A DNA stretch of 64,000 nucleotides, from assembly GCA_029962745.1 (NCBI GenBank), contig CM057157.1, forward strand, positions 925,491-989,490, read 5' to 3'. The notes under the pieces were generated by a model. It was not told the DNA's origin. It worked only from the letters and a program-made list of their open reading frames with translations, and searched no databases. The position numbers were made by a program, and so were the translations under genes. The DNA is from Echinometra lucunter (Eukaryota; Echinodermata; Echinoidea; Camarodonta; Echinometridae). Every line of letters starts with the position of its first letter. The first letter of the stretch is position 1. Below are positions 1 through 12,067 of the stretch, piece by piece.

Positions 1-248
1 CTCTTTGCTTGAACATTGATTTATCTTGATCCTATCGGCATAGACTGTTGGGAATTAAGAAAATGGGAAAATGAAAGAGAATAATGCTTTCCATCTTTAT
101 GTATTACACGATCCTAAAAATAGCCACATTCAACGTCCTCATTTGTGTTACTTTTTTCAAAATGCTATGACGTCAGAGTACTAGATAGAGAAGCGATGAC
201 AGAATTTTTGTAATGTGTTTGGATGGGCAAAATAAAATAGGAGGGAAT

Positions 249-265
249 GAGAGAGAGAGAGAGAG

Positions 266-309
<44 letters not shown>
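249..309. repeat. GA dinucleotide microsatellite
   Basis: Nearly uninterrupted GA repeats, broken once by a short GACAGATA variant. Confidence 0.95.
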
Positions 310-313
<4 letters not shown>

Positions 314-787
314 GGGGTACGTCCAATCAGCTTAATTGCACACCAGGCTTACCATGTAACCTTTCCTCGGTTCAATAATGTTAAAAATTGTATTTAGGAT
401 ATTGGAGCAGCAGGGAAAAACAATAAATGCGATTATCATGTGAGAGGTTTATTCATTCCCATTATGATCCTATATTTTTATACCACATACTGCACAAGTC
501 TCCCCCCTTCCACAAAAACAAAATAAATCAAATAAATCAAATAAATCAAATAAACAAAAAGAATCTGAACCAAATGTTATTTTCAACCCAACCAGAAAAT
601 ATACCCCAAAGAATTGGTGAAATGATAAAGTAAGTAAACGTACAAAATTCTAGCGTAAGGAGCGAAATGGTTTCATAGAGAGTGAAACGAGAATTGATGG
701 ATCGTATCTGGTGCTATAAGCTTATTGAGAGAAGGAATACTCGGAGTCTTTTAGCTTTACATCCGATGTGATCATTCTCAGTTTTAG

Positions 788-832
788 TTTCATCATCATC
801 ATCATCGTCATCATCATTATCATCATCATCAT

Positions 833-865
<33 letters not shown>

Positions 866-866
866 G
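788..866. repeat. ATC trinucleotide microsatellite
   Basis: Imperfect CAT/ATC repeats with a few ATCGTC and ATTATC interruptions. Confidence 0.9.
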
Positions 867-883
867 GCCCATAAATACCCTCA

Positions 884-1138
884 GTGTGGGGCAAGGCCTA
901 TGCAGAATTTTTTTTCCGGGGGGGGGGGGGGGCAAGACACGTAAAATTTTTCGAAGAAATTTGAAAGCGAGGGAGCGAAGCAACCAAGCTGGTCACGAGG
1001 GCGCTATTGCATTTTTAAAAGTGAATTTGAAGGACTTGGTGCAGTTTTTGGTAGATTTTATGAACATTTTCATTAAAAAAGATGTGATTTTTCAAAATTT
1101 CTGGAGGGGCAATGCCCCCCCCCCCCTCCCCCCCCCGC
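884..1138. other. Possible degenerate interspersed repeat bounded by G and C runs
   Basis: A G homopolymer at about 918-932 and a C homopolymer at about 1115-1138 flank AT-rich sequence. They could be the expanded ends of an old hAT-like element whose termini are G- and C-rich. No clean inverted termini or target duplication were seen, so this is tentative. The 101-residue frame across it is not a convincing gene. Confidence 0.25.
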
Positions 1139-2553
1139 CGCGTACAGCCATGGTGTGGGGTCGGGTCATTTCGTCAATGCCCTCCATTTAGTTCTGTCAT
1201 TTACTAACTCTAACTTCACTTCATCTCTTCCTCGGCCTTCCTCTCTTCCTCGGCCTTCCTCTCCTTCTCTCTCCACTGTATTCTGTTGCCCAACGTTTTA
1301 GTTTAATAAGTTTATAGTCATCAACACTGATCGAGTGATTTATGTAGCATATTACTATCTCATGAAAATCCTCATCCTAATCTTCACAAATTTTCCTTAG
1401 ATTGATCACTAACTCCATTTAAACTTTGGGATGTGAGGGAAGAAAGATAGGCCTAGTTTTTTTTTTTTTTTCCTTGTTCATGTTGTCCTGTGACTACTCA
1501 GACAAAAGATTGGTCGCAACTCTGGTCGCCATAGAGAACGATAAAGCCTGGTAAAGTCCAAAAATAGTTCCTTTCGAGTCCGCCGTCTCTACCGCCATTT
1601 TTTGTCCGTCTGTGTAAACAAACGTCGTACTAATCGTTTTTTTCTCTTCCCTCTCTATCAATCTCAACCAGCCATACTAACTCAATTCATAGAACGTGTC
1701 CAATAATAAATATCCTTCATTGGGTTAAAGGGAATCCAAGCTTTGTAATAACATGTAAAAGATTCCTTTAGCGTTAGATTTCATGAAAAATTACTTACGG
1801 TACTTAACAATTTAGCAAGTGGGAGAAGTGGGAAAATATCAGCGCGATTTTTCTTTCCATAGTAGTGAATTGTTGATAGTGAAAATGTAACCATGTGCAT
1901 ACTATATATTCATTTTATTTCTGTGATGCGAGGAAAATATGAATGAAACTGTTGCATCACGATGGCGTTCATCTACTGTACCAGTAAGCATGGTAAGCAC
2001 CTCAAAATATAACATTAATCATAGGCATGATAGGGGTATTAGGAATCGATAGTTTCATTTAAAAGGGGGGGGGGGGGAATTTCGACAGTCATCTTTAAAA
2101 AAAAATAATAGTAAGTGGTTGAATAGTATAGGCGCACCCCTTACAAGATATACTGGAATATAGGATCTAAATTGCATAGTCTCAAAATAAATGAAATTTT
2201 TTTAACTGCTGACCTGAAACTGACAATCTATGATCACAGTTCACCCTTTAAATTCGTCTTACTCACTTCATGTTCTTGTGAGTGAACAACTTATCTATCT
2301 ATCTTATACCAGTGTATACTATCGTTCTATCTGCCATCATCAGACATATTGGGTGATTGGATGCTCACCAACCCAAGAACCTTTAGTCATGTTAGTAGAG
2401 CACTCAATCGAACAATTGTCCTTTTCCACTTCTATTTGAAGCGTCCTGTATTTTCAAACACAAAATTTAAAGGTAACATCAGTCGCTGGCACTGAGTATA
2501 ACTATTCCTCACATTAAAACCATTGGTAGAGTGGTTACATGACTCAAGTAAGA
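1139..2553. other. Intergenic, no feature recognised
   Basis: AT-rich sequence with short homopolymers (poly-T near 1459, poly-G near 2065). No coding frame with family similarity, tRNA fold or repeat family was recognised. Confidence 0.5.
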
Positions 2554-2561
2554 GTATCACG

Positions 2562-2810
2562 CAGGGGCGGCGCCAGGGTTATTTTGATAGGGGGAAGATG
2601 ACCCATAGGTGAGTTTATTTACGTGTTAAATGAAAAATGGGGGTATTATAAAGTTACATGACCCAACCATCTCTTTCCCATATTTTCTTTCTTCTTTCTC
2701 CTCTTTCTCTTCTTTTCCCTCTTTTTTTTTTCTCTCTCTTCTTTTTTGGTCACTTGAAAATTCATAGGGGCGGTCGCCCCCCAGCACCCCTCCCTGTAGC
2801 GCTGCCCCTA
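2562..2810. mobile_element. hAT-like MITE, copy 1
   Basis: The element starts CAGGGGCGGCGCC and ends GGCAGCGC-like in inverted form (GCGCTGCCCCTA). It is flanked by 8-bp near-identical direct repeats, gtatcacg at 2554-2561 and gtattacg at 2811-2818. CAGGG-type termini plus 8-bp duplications are the hAT signature. At 249 bp it has no transposase and would depend on one supplied in trans. A second copy lies at 6689-6901 and fragments near 8.6 and 9.2 kb. Confidence 0.8.
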
Positions 2811-2878
2811 GTATTACGGAAACCGGTTGAACAAAATCTTGGAAATGATTTCTAAAATTAGAATTAGGCCAAACCAAT

Positions 2879-3112
2879 TATTCCTTCTGATGACCTTCAC
2901 CCCCTGCGCTCCACTTTTCGAACTTATATCTGGTCTCTTATTTCTCTGCCGCGAAAATAGCCTACTGGAATATTTATTTATTTATTTATTTATTTCTATT
3001 TTCAATTATTCCTTCTGATGACCTTTCACCCCCTGCGCTCCACTTTTCGAACTTATATCTGATCTCTTATTTCTCTGCCGCGAAAATAGCCTACTGGAAT
3101 ATTTATTTTTTA
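2879..3112. repeat. 128-bp tandem duplication
   Basis: The block beginning ttccttctgatgacc at 2881 recurs at 3009 almost unchanged, including the internal gcgctccacttttcgaac and the ATTT-rich tail. Two copies with few differences suggest a recent local duplication. Confidence 0.9.
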
Positions 3113-3502
3113 TTTTTTTTTCTATTCTTTTTTTTTTTCAATCCCACTGAGTATATCCAATGCCATCTGAAAAGAGTTTTTAAAAAAGTGTTGTTTGATG
3201 CAGTATATAGCATGTATAATGCAAGGAAAAATGCACATGGCATGGTTTCTTAATTTCAAATCACTCCTCTTGTTTCTGCTCATCATTTGTATTCATGAGA
3301 ATTCTGATTAAATTAGGTTAAAGGAATCAGTAGGAATATAAGACAATATTAAAAAAAAACCCGAAGTAACCAATAAGGGAAACTAATTCATTAACAATTC
3401 GGTTCTGTGCTTAAACCCCCAGTCATTAATGTGATGAGACAGAGAGAAAGTGATCTATTAGCAATGAAAATCATTAAAGTAGGGAACTTCTGTCAGTAAT
3501 TG

Positions 3503-3922
3503 TTAACCCATTCGTGACAGAAGGTCCACATATGTGGTTTGGTCTAATAACTTTTGATGCAGAGCCCTAAAAATCATACCTAAATACATGAGCAGAAAGA
3601 GCAAAAAATTCTACAGTTTACGGTGCCCTTTTTGGTTGCATTATTATTGTTGTTTGATGCTGAAATTTTTTTAAAGGAAAATAAGCATTAAAATCCTTAA
3701 ATTGGCAATGCGATGAAAATTGTAATTTTAAAATTACCGTTTTTCCTGCAAATTGGCAACTTTATGACTTCTCAGCATCAATTCTGTCAATTTATATTTA
3801 TTTCAGATACATGATGTTTTATAAGAAAATGTAGCATTAAAAGAAGAATGTTGGTGTTGCCAATTTGAGAATAAAAGCTGATCAAATTAGGATTTAAATA
3901 ATTCCTGTCACGAATGGGTTAA
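3503..3922 (-). mobile_element. piggyBac-like MITE, copy 1
   Basis: TTAA target duplications at 3503-3506 and 3919-3922 bound inverted termini CCCATTCGTGACAG and CTGTCACGAATGGG. The element is about 412 bp, AT-rich and non-coding. TTAA sites with termini starting CCC fit the piggyBac superfamily. It is in opposite orientation to copies at 10190 and 14313. Confidence 0.85.
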
Positions 3923-4424
3923 ATTTAGACTTATAAACAATAACAAATGTAAAATAAATATATTTATATATTCAGAGAAAGAAGGAGGGAGAGAGGAGGA
4001 GGGGGGGATGAGGGGGATGAGGGAGTGGTGTCATTTATAATTTAGTTTGTGCCAACTAGGACAAGCCAAATTAGACATGTCATCAAGTTGAAAAAAAAAA
4101 CTATATGAATTCAGACATGTCAGACTTGTCCTATGTTTTTATGTGGGGGGGGGGGGGGTACTACTTTAACATTGCCGAATGTCAAGAGCATTCCCTCCTC
4201 TTTCTTTTTCCTTTTCCTCCTGTGGGTAACTAGTGTTTATTGTATGGATTAATTCCGTATGGTGAAGATGGTCGTGAACTTGTTAATAGTCGTCCATACA
4301 TTCGATTCGCCATAGTTTGTATAAACTGCTAAAGCATATCACTTAAACAGGTAGGTAACCTTACTATAATCACTGCAAGCCTATATGAAAATACTAAGAA
4401 ACATACAAGGAGGAGAGGAGGATT

Positions 4425-4527
4425 GAGAAGAAGAAGAAGAAGAAGAAGAAGAAGAAGAAGAAGAAGAAGAAGAAGAAGAAGAAGAAGAAGAAGAAGAAGA
4501 AGAAGAAGAAGAAGAAGAAGAAGAAGA
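4425..4527. repeat. AAG trinucleotide microsatellite
   Basis: About 34 uninterrupted AAG units, purine-only on the plus strand. It yields artefactual poly-Arg and poly-Leu frames. Confidence 0.97.
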
Positions 4528-4779
4528 GGGGAGAGGAAGAGGAGGAGGGTGAGGAGGATATTAGGAAGGAAAAGGAAAAGAGTACAAGACAACGAAAAAA
4601 GAGAAATAAGAAAATAGGGGAGAAGAGAGGATAAAAAACAAATCATGAAGACAATGTGGAAGAAAAGGGATATAAATGCAAGTGAGGGGAGAAAGATAAT
4701 AAGAATGAAAGACAACCATGACAACGAAAGAGACAAAGAAATGACAGGTATAGAGGAGAGAGAAAGAAAAAATAAGGGG

Positions 4780-4787
<8 letters not shown>

Positions 4788-4822
<35 letters not shown>

Positions 4823-4838
4823 AGAGAAAGAGAGAGAG

Positions 4839-4885
<47 letters not shown>
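4788..4885. repeat. Compound GA then GT microsatellite
   Basis: GA repeats (about 4788-4842) pass directly into GT repeats (about 4843-4885). Confidence 0.95.
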
Positions 4886-4886
<1 letters not shown>

Positions 4887-6519
4887 GTGTTTGTGTGTGT
4901 GTATGAGGGGAGGGAGGGAGAGAGGGAGAAAGGATAGGTGAATGTCTGTGATGTTCATATCTACGTTAGATATCAAGGGAGTCAAAGACCTTTAGACCAA
5001 GCACACGAACACTTAACTCCCTTCCTCTTTCATCTTATGTTTCTCAGTACAGGGGTAAATGGCTTCGCTCCAAATGATCAATCAATGTGAATCTAACATG
5101 ACTTTCCATAACCAACACTCACAATTTTGCATATCGTTGAATTCAGTTCTGCGTTTATACAGTGCAGTTTGTAGTTTATGAATTATTCATGACGATTTGA
5201 ATTATCTCTTGGGTTACTTATCTTATTCGTGTATTCCATGTATTTGTGCTAAGATTATTTCCACACAAACTGTGAACCAGATACAGAGTGAAGATGCTGT
5301 GAACATATATGAAGGTCTATGAACAGATCATAAATATGTCAAGTACGTAAGGTCAGCAGCGTATTGGTATACTGATGGCTATAAGAAAACCCACTCAGTC
5401 TACATGCAGCTGTGGGAGTGCTTAGCACTTTCTATTTTTAGTCATTTAAAGCACCGTCCTCTCCTTCTCTCTCTTCCTCTCTCTCTCTCTCTCTCCCTCT
5501 CACCCCTGTCTTTCGTTCTCTCTCTCTTTCTCTCCCCCCTCTCTCTATTCCCCTTCTTCTCTCCCTCTCTCTCGCTCTTTTTTCATTTTCCATTCTCTAG
5601 GCCCATTCTCTATGTTGTCCTTCTACTACACCAGTCTTATTACCTTTTACATTAGCCAAGCTATAGGCTTTGGTTGGTAAATCAACATGATCAAGAAGAC
5701 TCATGTACTATTTCCTACACTATTCCTACACTATTCTAGTAGTAGTGTGTGCCATTTATGAAAGACATAATCGAAATGCTTAGTAAAATGGGATTAGTAA
5801 ATCACAGCTTAATTGCATAATTTTCTTTTTATCTTTTTCCTTTGTATTTTTCTTTTCTTTGATATTATTTGTTGTTCTACTTTACAAATCTATTCAATAT
5901 CTATTCAATTTTATTCTTTTATTACAACATCGTTATTAAACTGTCTTTATTTTTGTTCTAAATCAGTTAAGTCCTATCCTCCAAAGTAACTTTATGTCAA
6001 GTTCATATAATCAAAAATCGCCCAACATCTTCGCATTTATTTTAATACTTTTTTCATTTTATTAATCCAAATAATACTGATTTGTATATTTGATATATTT
6101 GTATATTTAATTTTCTTCAAGTTTTGTTTTACTTGATATGTTTATACTTGATTTTCTTCAACGCCCTTAAAAAGGGTGACATGATAAAATAAAAATTCAT
6201 TGTCATTGTCCTACGTGATTCAATATCAAAGCTCGGTTTGATCGGTTGCATTAAACTATAATTGACTGCATATTCACGAGATTCATTATTCGAGGTTCTG
6301 TCGGTATGTAATGATTTGACAATTTTGAGGAGAAAACCTAACACCATGACAACCGCATCTGAAAGGTTTTTAATGAAGTTTGTGGATAGTAAATTACGCG
6401 TGCTATTATTAAAGCGTCCATCCTTTTAGATGACAGTTCTTCAGTATATTATAAGTAAGGATTATTGAAGGCTAGAATATCGTAGCCGACAGAGTGAATT
6501 GGAGCAATCATGACAATGG

Positions 6520-6554
<35 letters not shown>

Positions 6555-6688
6555 GGGTGAAACTGCTATCGTGACATCTCCAACAGCCACGACAGTATCT
6601 CCACCGTATTCTGCTTTTCTATAAATGAATAATTTCTCTCCCCCCCCCCCTCCCCCAAACATAATGAACTCAACTCCATACGATAAAA

Positions 6689-6901
6689 CAGGGGCGGCGA
6701 TACAGGGAATTCAAGGGGACCAGGGGGCGACCGCCTCCTGTGATTTTTCAAGTGATTAAAAGTGCAAAAAAGGTAGAAGAAATAGAAAAGGGAAGATATG
6801 GCAGGGTCAAGCAAATGGCCATATTTGTTCATTTAATACGTAACTAAACGCACCTGTGAGTCATCATGGCCCCCTACTAAAATATCCCTGCTTCGCCCCT
6901 G
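6689..6901. mobile_element. hAT-like MITE, copy 2
   Basis: Begins CAGGGGCGGCGATAC and ends CTTCGCCCCTG. The 8-bp flanks are cgataaaa (6681-6688) and cgatgaaa (6902-6909), seven of eight identical. The element is 213 bp with no coding capacity, and its internal sequence is related to copy 1 in inverse orientation. Confidence 0.8.
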
Positions 6902-6909
6902 CGATGAAA

Positions 6910-7797
6910 GCACGCTACTGTGATATCAACAAAGGCTACATAATGCATGATGATAAATTAATTTTATGTTGTACGTGGGCGAGCCTTTTGAATTTCAGAA
7001 CGCCTTGGTTCAAAAGCGTTAACATTATAGTTTCGTTTTGATATCATCTCAAGCAGGAAAAAAAAAAAGCGCAACTTCATATGGACTAAGTCTATCAGTC
7101 TTGTTAATTGAGAGAAAGTAAAAAAAAACCTGCTAACATGCTTAATATTGGTTAATATGCCCTGTAAACAGACTATTAAAATGAAGTCCTCTAGACGCTT
7201 TGCCATATTTACTTTATTTATGGAGCAAATGAAGTTGTTTACTGCAAATACTTAGAAGCAGATGACGTAATAAGAATCGTTTGGGGGAGAGAGTGGGAAG
7301 GCTGATATATACAAGTTGTCGATAATGTATCCAGTTTGATGTTTGATTAGGATGACGATGACGATGATGAGTAAGGCTTGCTCGCTACTGGGTTATAAAT
7401 TCAGCAAACAGCCCAAGTAGTGCATGCTCAGCCACATGTACGACATCCGACTGCACTAATGACGTCAGAGTTATGACGTCAGACGATTTTGATGGTTGGT
7501 TTACAGTGGTTGTCTTGAACTGAGAAGGTTGCGGAGGTTTCTTGAAGGCGAGATCACGTGCCCCTAAGGCTGTCATTGCGTTATTCTTGTCATGGTGAAA
7601 ATTATGCATTACAGTCAATGGCGCCTCCTTTCCTACCGAATATTACTGAGAGGTGGCGCTATTCATTCCCACAACAACTACCACAACTAATGCCCTGTGA
7701 CTGTATATTTTACATGTTGTCATTTTGTATTGTTTTAAGATTATTGTGCGCATAGGGTGCCTCTTCAGGCTGAGTTGAGTGCTTTATATATATGGAA
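6910..7797. other. Intergenic, no feature recognised
   Basis: No homologous coding frame, RNA gene or repeat family recognised. Two nearby tgacgtca-type motifs (7461 and 7474) are noted without further support. Confidence 0.45.
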
Positions 7798-7930
7798 TTC
7801 TTCTTCTTCTTCTTCTTCTTCTTCTTCTTCTTCTTCTTCCTTCTTCTTCTTCTTCTTCTTCTTCTTCTTCTTCTTCTTCTTCTTCTTCTTCTTCTTCTTC
7901 TTCTTCTTCTCCTTCTTCTTCTTCTTCTTC
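7798..7930. repeat. TTC trinucleotide microsatellite
   Basis: About 44 TTC units with single interruptions near 7839 and 7911. It is pyrimidine-only on the plus strand and generates spurious poly-Phe, poly-Ser and poly-Leu frames. Confidence 0.97.
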
Positions 7931-8280
7931 ATTTATTGTTATTACATGTGCCATCATCATTATCACCATCATCGATCTCCTCTGATCATCATTGTAATCA
8001 TTATCATAATCATCTCCATTGTCAAAATTCTACCATTACCTCATTCTTGTCCTCATCCTAATCATCCTAATGTGATGCTGCACCACGCCTGTGGAAGAAG
8101 CACCCCCAGAACATCTCTGGCAGTTTTTCAACAGAAGACCTTTCACTTTTGCAGTGAATGGTTTAATATTGTATTTATGCAGTATTCATTTGTAATTTCC
8201 TTTGTTAAATTGCTCAATTGATATTTGTGAAGAGCCGTGATACATGACCACTCATTGTAAGAGTAATATATGAGTACTAA

Positions 8281-8520
8281 TCAGGGGGCAGGAAAGCGGG
8301 GGCCGCGGGGGGGGGGGGGGTTGATCACTAGCCCCCCCCCCCACACACACACAATTTCAGCAAAACAACAGCAACAATACCCTATTGTAAAAACTTAATA
8401 TATATCTAAATTTTAAATTGCTCATTTCATAAAAGCCCAATTGCCAGGGGCCCTACAGCCCCTGGACTCTGCTTGTTTGGATGTCAGGCCCCCCCCCCCC
8501 CCCTCCTCCAAAATATGTTC
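8281..8520. other. Unclassified repeat-like segment with G and C runs
   Basis: G runs near 8307-8320 and C runs near 8334-8341 and 8490-8503 surround AT-rich sequence, like the termini of degenerate interspersed elements elsewhere in the window. Boundaries are unclear. Confidence 0.25.
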
Positions 8521-8632
8521 CATGGCCAGTGCTAACATTGTATTCTATTGTGACTGCCATTACCAACACAATTAACAGCAGTATCGAGACCGCTATCATT
8601 ATTGAAATCATCACCAACACCACCACCAACTG

Positions 8633-8820
8633 GAGTGGCGATACGGCGGGGGGGGGGGGGGGAGAGGAACTGCCCCAATAATGTTCAAAGTGATAAAAAA
8701 AATATTTGAGGAGAAAAAAAAAAAGGAAGAAGAAAGAGGAAAAGTATGGGAAAAGAGAGGGCTGGGACTTGCAACTATATCATACTCTTATTTGTTCATT
8801 TAAAATGTACACTAACCTAA
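8633..8820. mobile_element. hAT-like MITE fragment
   Basis: Resembles copy 2: a G-rich start after gtggcgatac, the gtgataaaa segment, a purine-rich AAGGAAGAAG block, and the tttgttcatttaaaatgta segment. The second terminus is not clear. Confidence 0.5.
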
Positions 8821-9151
8821 TGCACCCTCCCAATCAAAATACCCTCAGGCTGATACCACCCCCTGACCACTACCAACAACACCATCCTCCCCATCTTAAA
8901 AATACTGTTATCTGTAGGAACTAAACATGTTTACACAATGTCATCACCAATATCATGATATATATATATATATATATTATCACCCTCATCACATCTATTT
9001 CATATTTTTATTATCCCTATCATACCCATTATAATCTGATTTTTTTATTGCTAACGTAATTATTATCATTATCACCATCTCCATTATCATCATCATCATC
9101 ATCATCATCATCACCACCACCGTTTTCATCACCAGCACCACCTCCATCAGC

Positions 9152-9310
9152 ACAAGGAGCAGTGCCAGGATATTTTGATAGGGGAAAGATGACCCATATT
9201 GTGAGATTATTATGTTTTAAATGAACAAATACAAGTACATGGCATGCCCTAGCCCTCTCGTTCCCTCTTCTTTCTTCTTCCTCATCTTTTGTTCTCTTTT
9301 TCTCCATCGT
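9152..9310. mobile_element. hAT-like MITE fragment
   Basis: The segment gtgccaggatattttgata followed by ggggaaagatgaccca matches copy 1 (2569-2605), and the next part shares the tttaaatgaa segment and a pyrimidine-rich block. Its left terminus has lost the CAGGGGCGG start. Confidence 0.6.
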
Positions 9311-9396
9311 CATCATCACAGTCACCACCATCATCATCATCACCATTTCAACCATCACCATCCTCATCACCATTATCACCATTATTGTAATTGTTA

Positions 9397-9563
9397 TCAT
9401 AATCATCACCAGCCATCACCATAGCTATTATCCCTATTATGATTATTATGATCATAATCATCACCAGCCATCACCATAGCTATTATCCCTATTATGATTA
9501 TTATGATCATAATCATCACCAGCATCACCATAGCTATTATCCCTATTATGATTATTATAATCA
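9397..9563. repeat. 55-bp tandem repeat, three copies
   Basis: The unit around ccatagctattatccctatt recurs at 9421, 9476 and 9530 with one single-base length change. It sits in a wider ATC-rich region. Confidence 0.9.
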
Positions 9564-9569
9564 TTCAAG

Positions 9570-10189
9570 CTACAGGTACATGTATGTTCTTTCAATGGCA
9601 AATGTATTCAAAACAAATGTTGAAATATTGTTGAAAAGTGCTTCTAAGACAACCCACAGTCCACTCTGCATAATACATAACATTAAAATGAATAAAAAAA
9701 GTTAAACAGTTTAAGTGAAAAAATAAAACTTTAATGCAAACAAATGCCAATTTCTACAAAACATATACATTTTGTTTTGGAAGCAATATACATGTACATG
9801 TATCTGTTTTATAACAGAAAATTTGTTTGTTAAAATACTATATTAATCACTGAAAGGATTTTCAAACACACATACTGTGAAGTACTTTTTAGCATATCAA
9901 TGCAACGAGAATATGCTATACATGTACTTCTGATTCTGTGATCTTAAAAAAAAAAGTTGTATTATCTTTCCGAAATGTACACTTCATAACATCTATAATA
10001 ATATTTACTTTGTATCTACATGTATTTCCTTTCATAGAAATAGTACACTCATTGAACTTGAACTTGAATTTGAAATTTATTATCAAATAATAAACATATA
10101 AGGCATATATAAGACATACAGATATAGAATACAATCAAAGGATAAAAGAAACCAGAATATAGCATGAATGCTAATCAAGCCTGGCACCT
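9570..10189. other. Intergenic, no feature recognised
   Basis: AT-rich with several acatgta-type hexamers, which recur across the window. No gene seen. Confidence 0.45.
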
Positions 10190-10607
10190 TTAACCTATTC
10201 GTGACAGGAATTATTTAAAGCTTAATTTGATCAGCTTTTATTCTTCAAATTGACAACACCAACATTTTTCTTTTATTGCTACATTTTTCTTATAAAACAT
10301 CATGTATCTAAAGTAAGTATAAATTGACAGAATGTATGATGAGAAGTCATAAAGTTGCCAATTTGCAGGGAAAAACAGTAATTTTAACATTTTCATCACA
10401 TTGCCAATTTAAGGATTTTAATGCTTATTTTCCTTTAAAAAAAATTCAGCATCAAACAACAAATATTGATGCAACAGAAATGGGCACAGTAGGTGTAGAA
10501 TTTTTTTTCTCTTTCTGCTCATGTATTTGGTATGATTTTTAGGGCTCTACATCAAAAGTTATTGGACCAAACCACATAATGTGGACCCTCTGTCACGAAT
10601 GGGTTAA
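10190..10607 (+). mobile_element. piggyBac-like MITE, copy 2
   Basis: TTAA at 10190-10193 and 10604-10607 bound termini CCTATTCGTGACAG and CTGTCACGAATGGG. The interior is collinear with copy 3 (shared blocks such as ttgatcagcttttattcttc and ccaatttgcaggg). Confidence 0.85.
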
Positions 10608-11117
10608 AGCATTAGAATACATGATCTTCTTGTCTTGTCGTATCCCATTGTGTTCTTACGTCACTGAAACAAGCTAGCAAAACTTATATGAAAACATAAG
10701 CTGGAGCAAATTAAATATTGATTTAATAATAAAGCAAAAAAAAGTGTTATTTTCCTGTGAACTTTATTTAGTCATGCACTGTCCTGAGAAGTAAGTTTCC
10801 TGTATCTCTTCAAATCACTTTCTATTCTAGTTGATGTAATCAAATGACTCTTGCAGACATACATTTACACTGTACAAACATCAGGGCTTGACAATATCAA
10901 GTGCCTGGTTCAAATGGGTCCTCATAATGTAGGTCCCTCTCCCAAAACAATTATAAGACAGGTCTCAATACACACACACACATGCATGCAGAGTCCAGAA
11001 TTTTAATATGAAACCCCTATCAAAACAGCTACATCTACTTAAAGCTCTTCAAATTCCAAAACACAGTAACTACATTTAACTTATAGAACATCTTTAAATG
11101 CTAGAAGCTCTAACATA
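10608..11117. other. Intergenic, no feature recognised
   Basis: AT-rich non-coding sequence with a short CA run near 10971. Confidence 0.45.
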
Positions 11118-11287
11118 CAGTCAACTCTGCATAAGTCGAAGTCGCATAAGTCAAATAATTGCCCAAGTCTGTACTTGGTCCCATTCCTTTATTTTCTATT
11201 GTTTTTGACCCCTCATAAGTCGAATTTTCTCTAAGTCGAAGCATTTTCTTCAGTCCCAAAGAAATTCGACTTAGGCAGAGTTGTCTG
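11118..11287. mobile_element. pogo/Tc1-like MITE
   Basis: TA dinucleotides at 11116-11117 and 11288-11289 flank inverted termini: CAGTCAACTCTGCATAAGTC on the left and, reading inward on the other strand, CAGACAACTCTGCCTAAGTC. The internal sequence repeats the aagtcgaa motif. TA duplication with CAG termini fits pogo-type non-autonomous elements. About 170 bp. Confidence 0.75.
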
Positions 11288-12067
11288 TAGTTCAAAACCA
11301 GAAATGAAATGTGGTAGTAATCATTTCTCTTTTTCAAAGAAAAATAGTATACACGTGTACAAAGTAAATATATACTTTGAAGGTTTCCATGGTGGTACAT
11401 GTAAAATGTATGACAGTAGAAGGCTTCACGGTACACCATGTAATCTTTCTTGGAGTCCTGAAAAGGACTTACTCATTCTCAACATTTCATTTTCTTACTG
11501 TCTGCAGGAGAATGCTGGTCGTTTTGTGTTGTCTATTGGAATTAGACAAATCAGTCAATTGGGACTATTGTTGCTGAATACTGATTTTTTTTCCCCTTTT
11601 TTCATTAATACATTACGGTACTTGAATATACTGTACATGTATGTATTATACACAAATTTGATTCTGCACTTTGCCAAATAAAGCACTTGACACTTGAGAA
11701 AGGCCTAAGAGAGAAAAGTTTGTGGAAATTTCATGGTATGCAGAGTTTTCATTCAAAATCTTGAGATACCACTATTACCAACTCCGACCAACAATGTCTA
11801 TATTGACTAGACATAAATTTATATGTAGATTTTTTTTTTTACATTTTTAATAAATAATCCGAAGAAAGGAGATAATGATATCAGATCAACAATTCCTGCC
11901 CTTTTCTAATGCTATTCTGAGACACATCTGTCTTGAGATCCATCAACAAGACATTGGTCAATTGAGCCTACCAAGTATCAAACCCATTGCCTACTGGAAC
12001 CGGGTGACACTAGTTCAGGCAATGTTAAAATTCAGTACTTAGTGGGTTTAAGGAAGGAGTGGGGGAT
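11288..12067. other. 3' flank of the MYSM1 gene, no separate feature
   Basis: AT-rich sequence downstream of the MYSM1 stop codon that would carry its 3' UTR. I could not place a confident polyadenylation signal on the minus strand. The 125-residue plus-strand frame at 11304-11681 has no recognisable motif. Confidence 0.4.

Larger units (their letters stand above)
1..883. other. Gene-poor stretch with simple repeats
   Basis: No supported gene. It holds a GA microsatellite (about 249-309), a short AAATC-type run near 522-560 and an imperfect ATC/CAT trinucleotide tract (about 788-866). The small open frame at 427-633 lies over the AAATC run and is low-complexity. Confidence 0.6.
3923..6680. 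other. Gene-poor stretch rich in simple repeats
   Basis: It contains the AAG, GA and GT microsatellites listed separately, a CT-rich tract (about 5457-5585) and otherwise AT-rich sequence. Long frames here (for example 4329-4985 minus) are translated microsatellite and not genes. Confidence 0.55.

Noticed and set aside
4329..4985. A 218-codon Leu/Ser-rich minus-strand frame and the matching poly-Arg frame
   Set aside because: These are translated AAG, GA and GT microsatellites.
7757..8221. A 154-codon Phe/Ser-rich frame
   Set aside because: It is mostly the translated TTC microsatellite with no recognisable domain beyond it.
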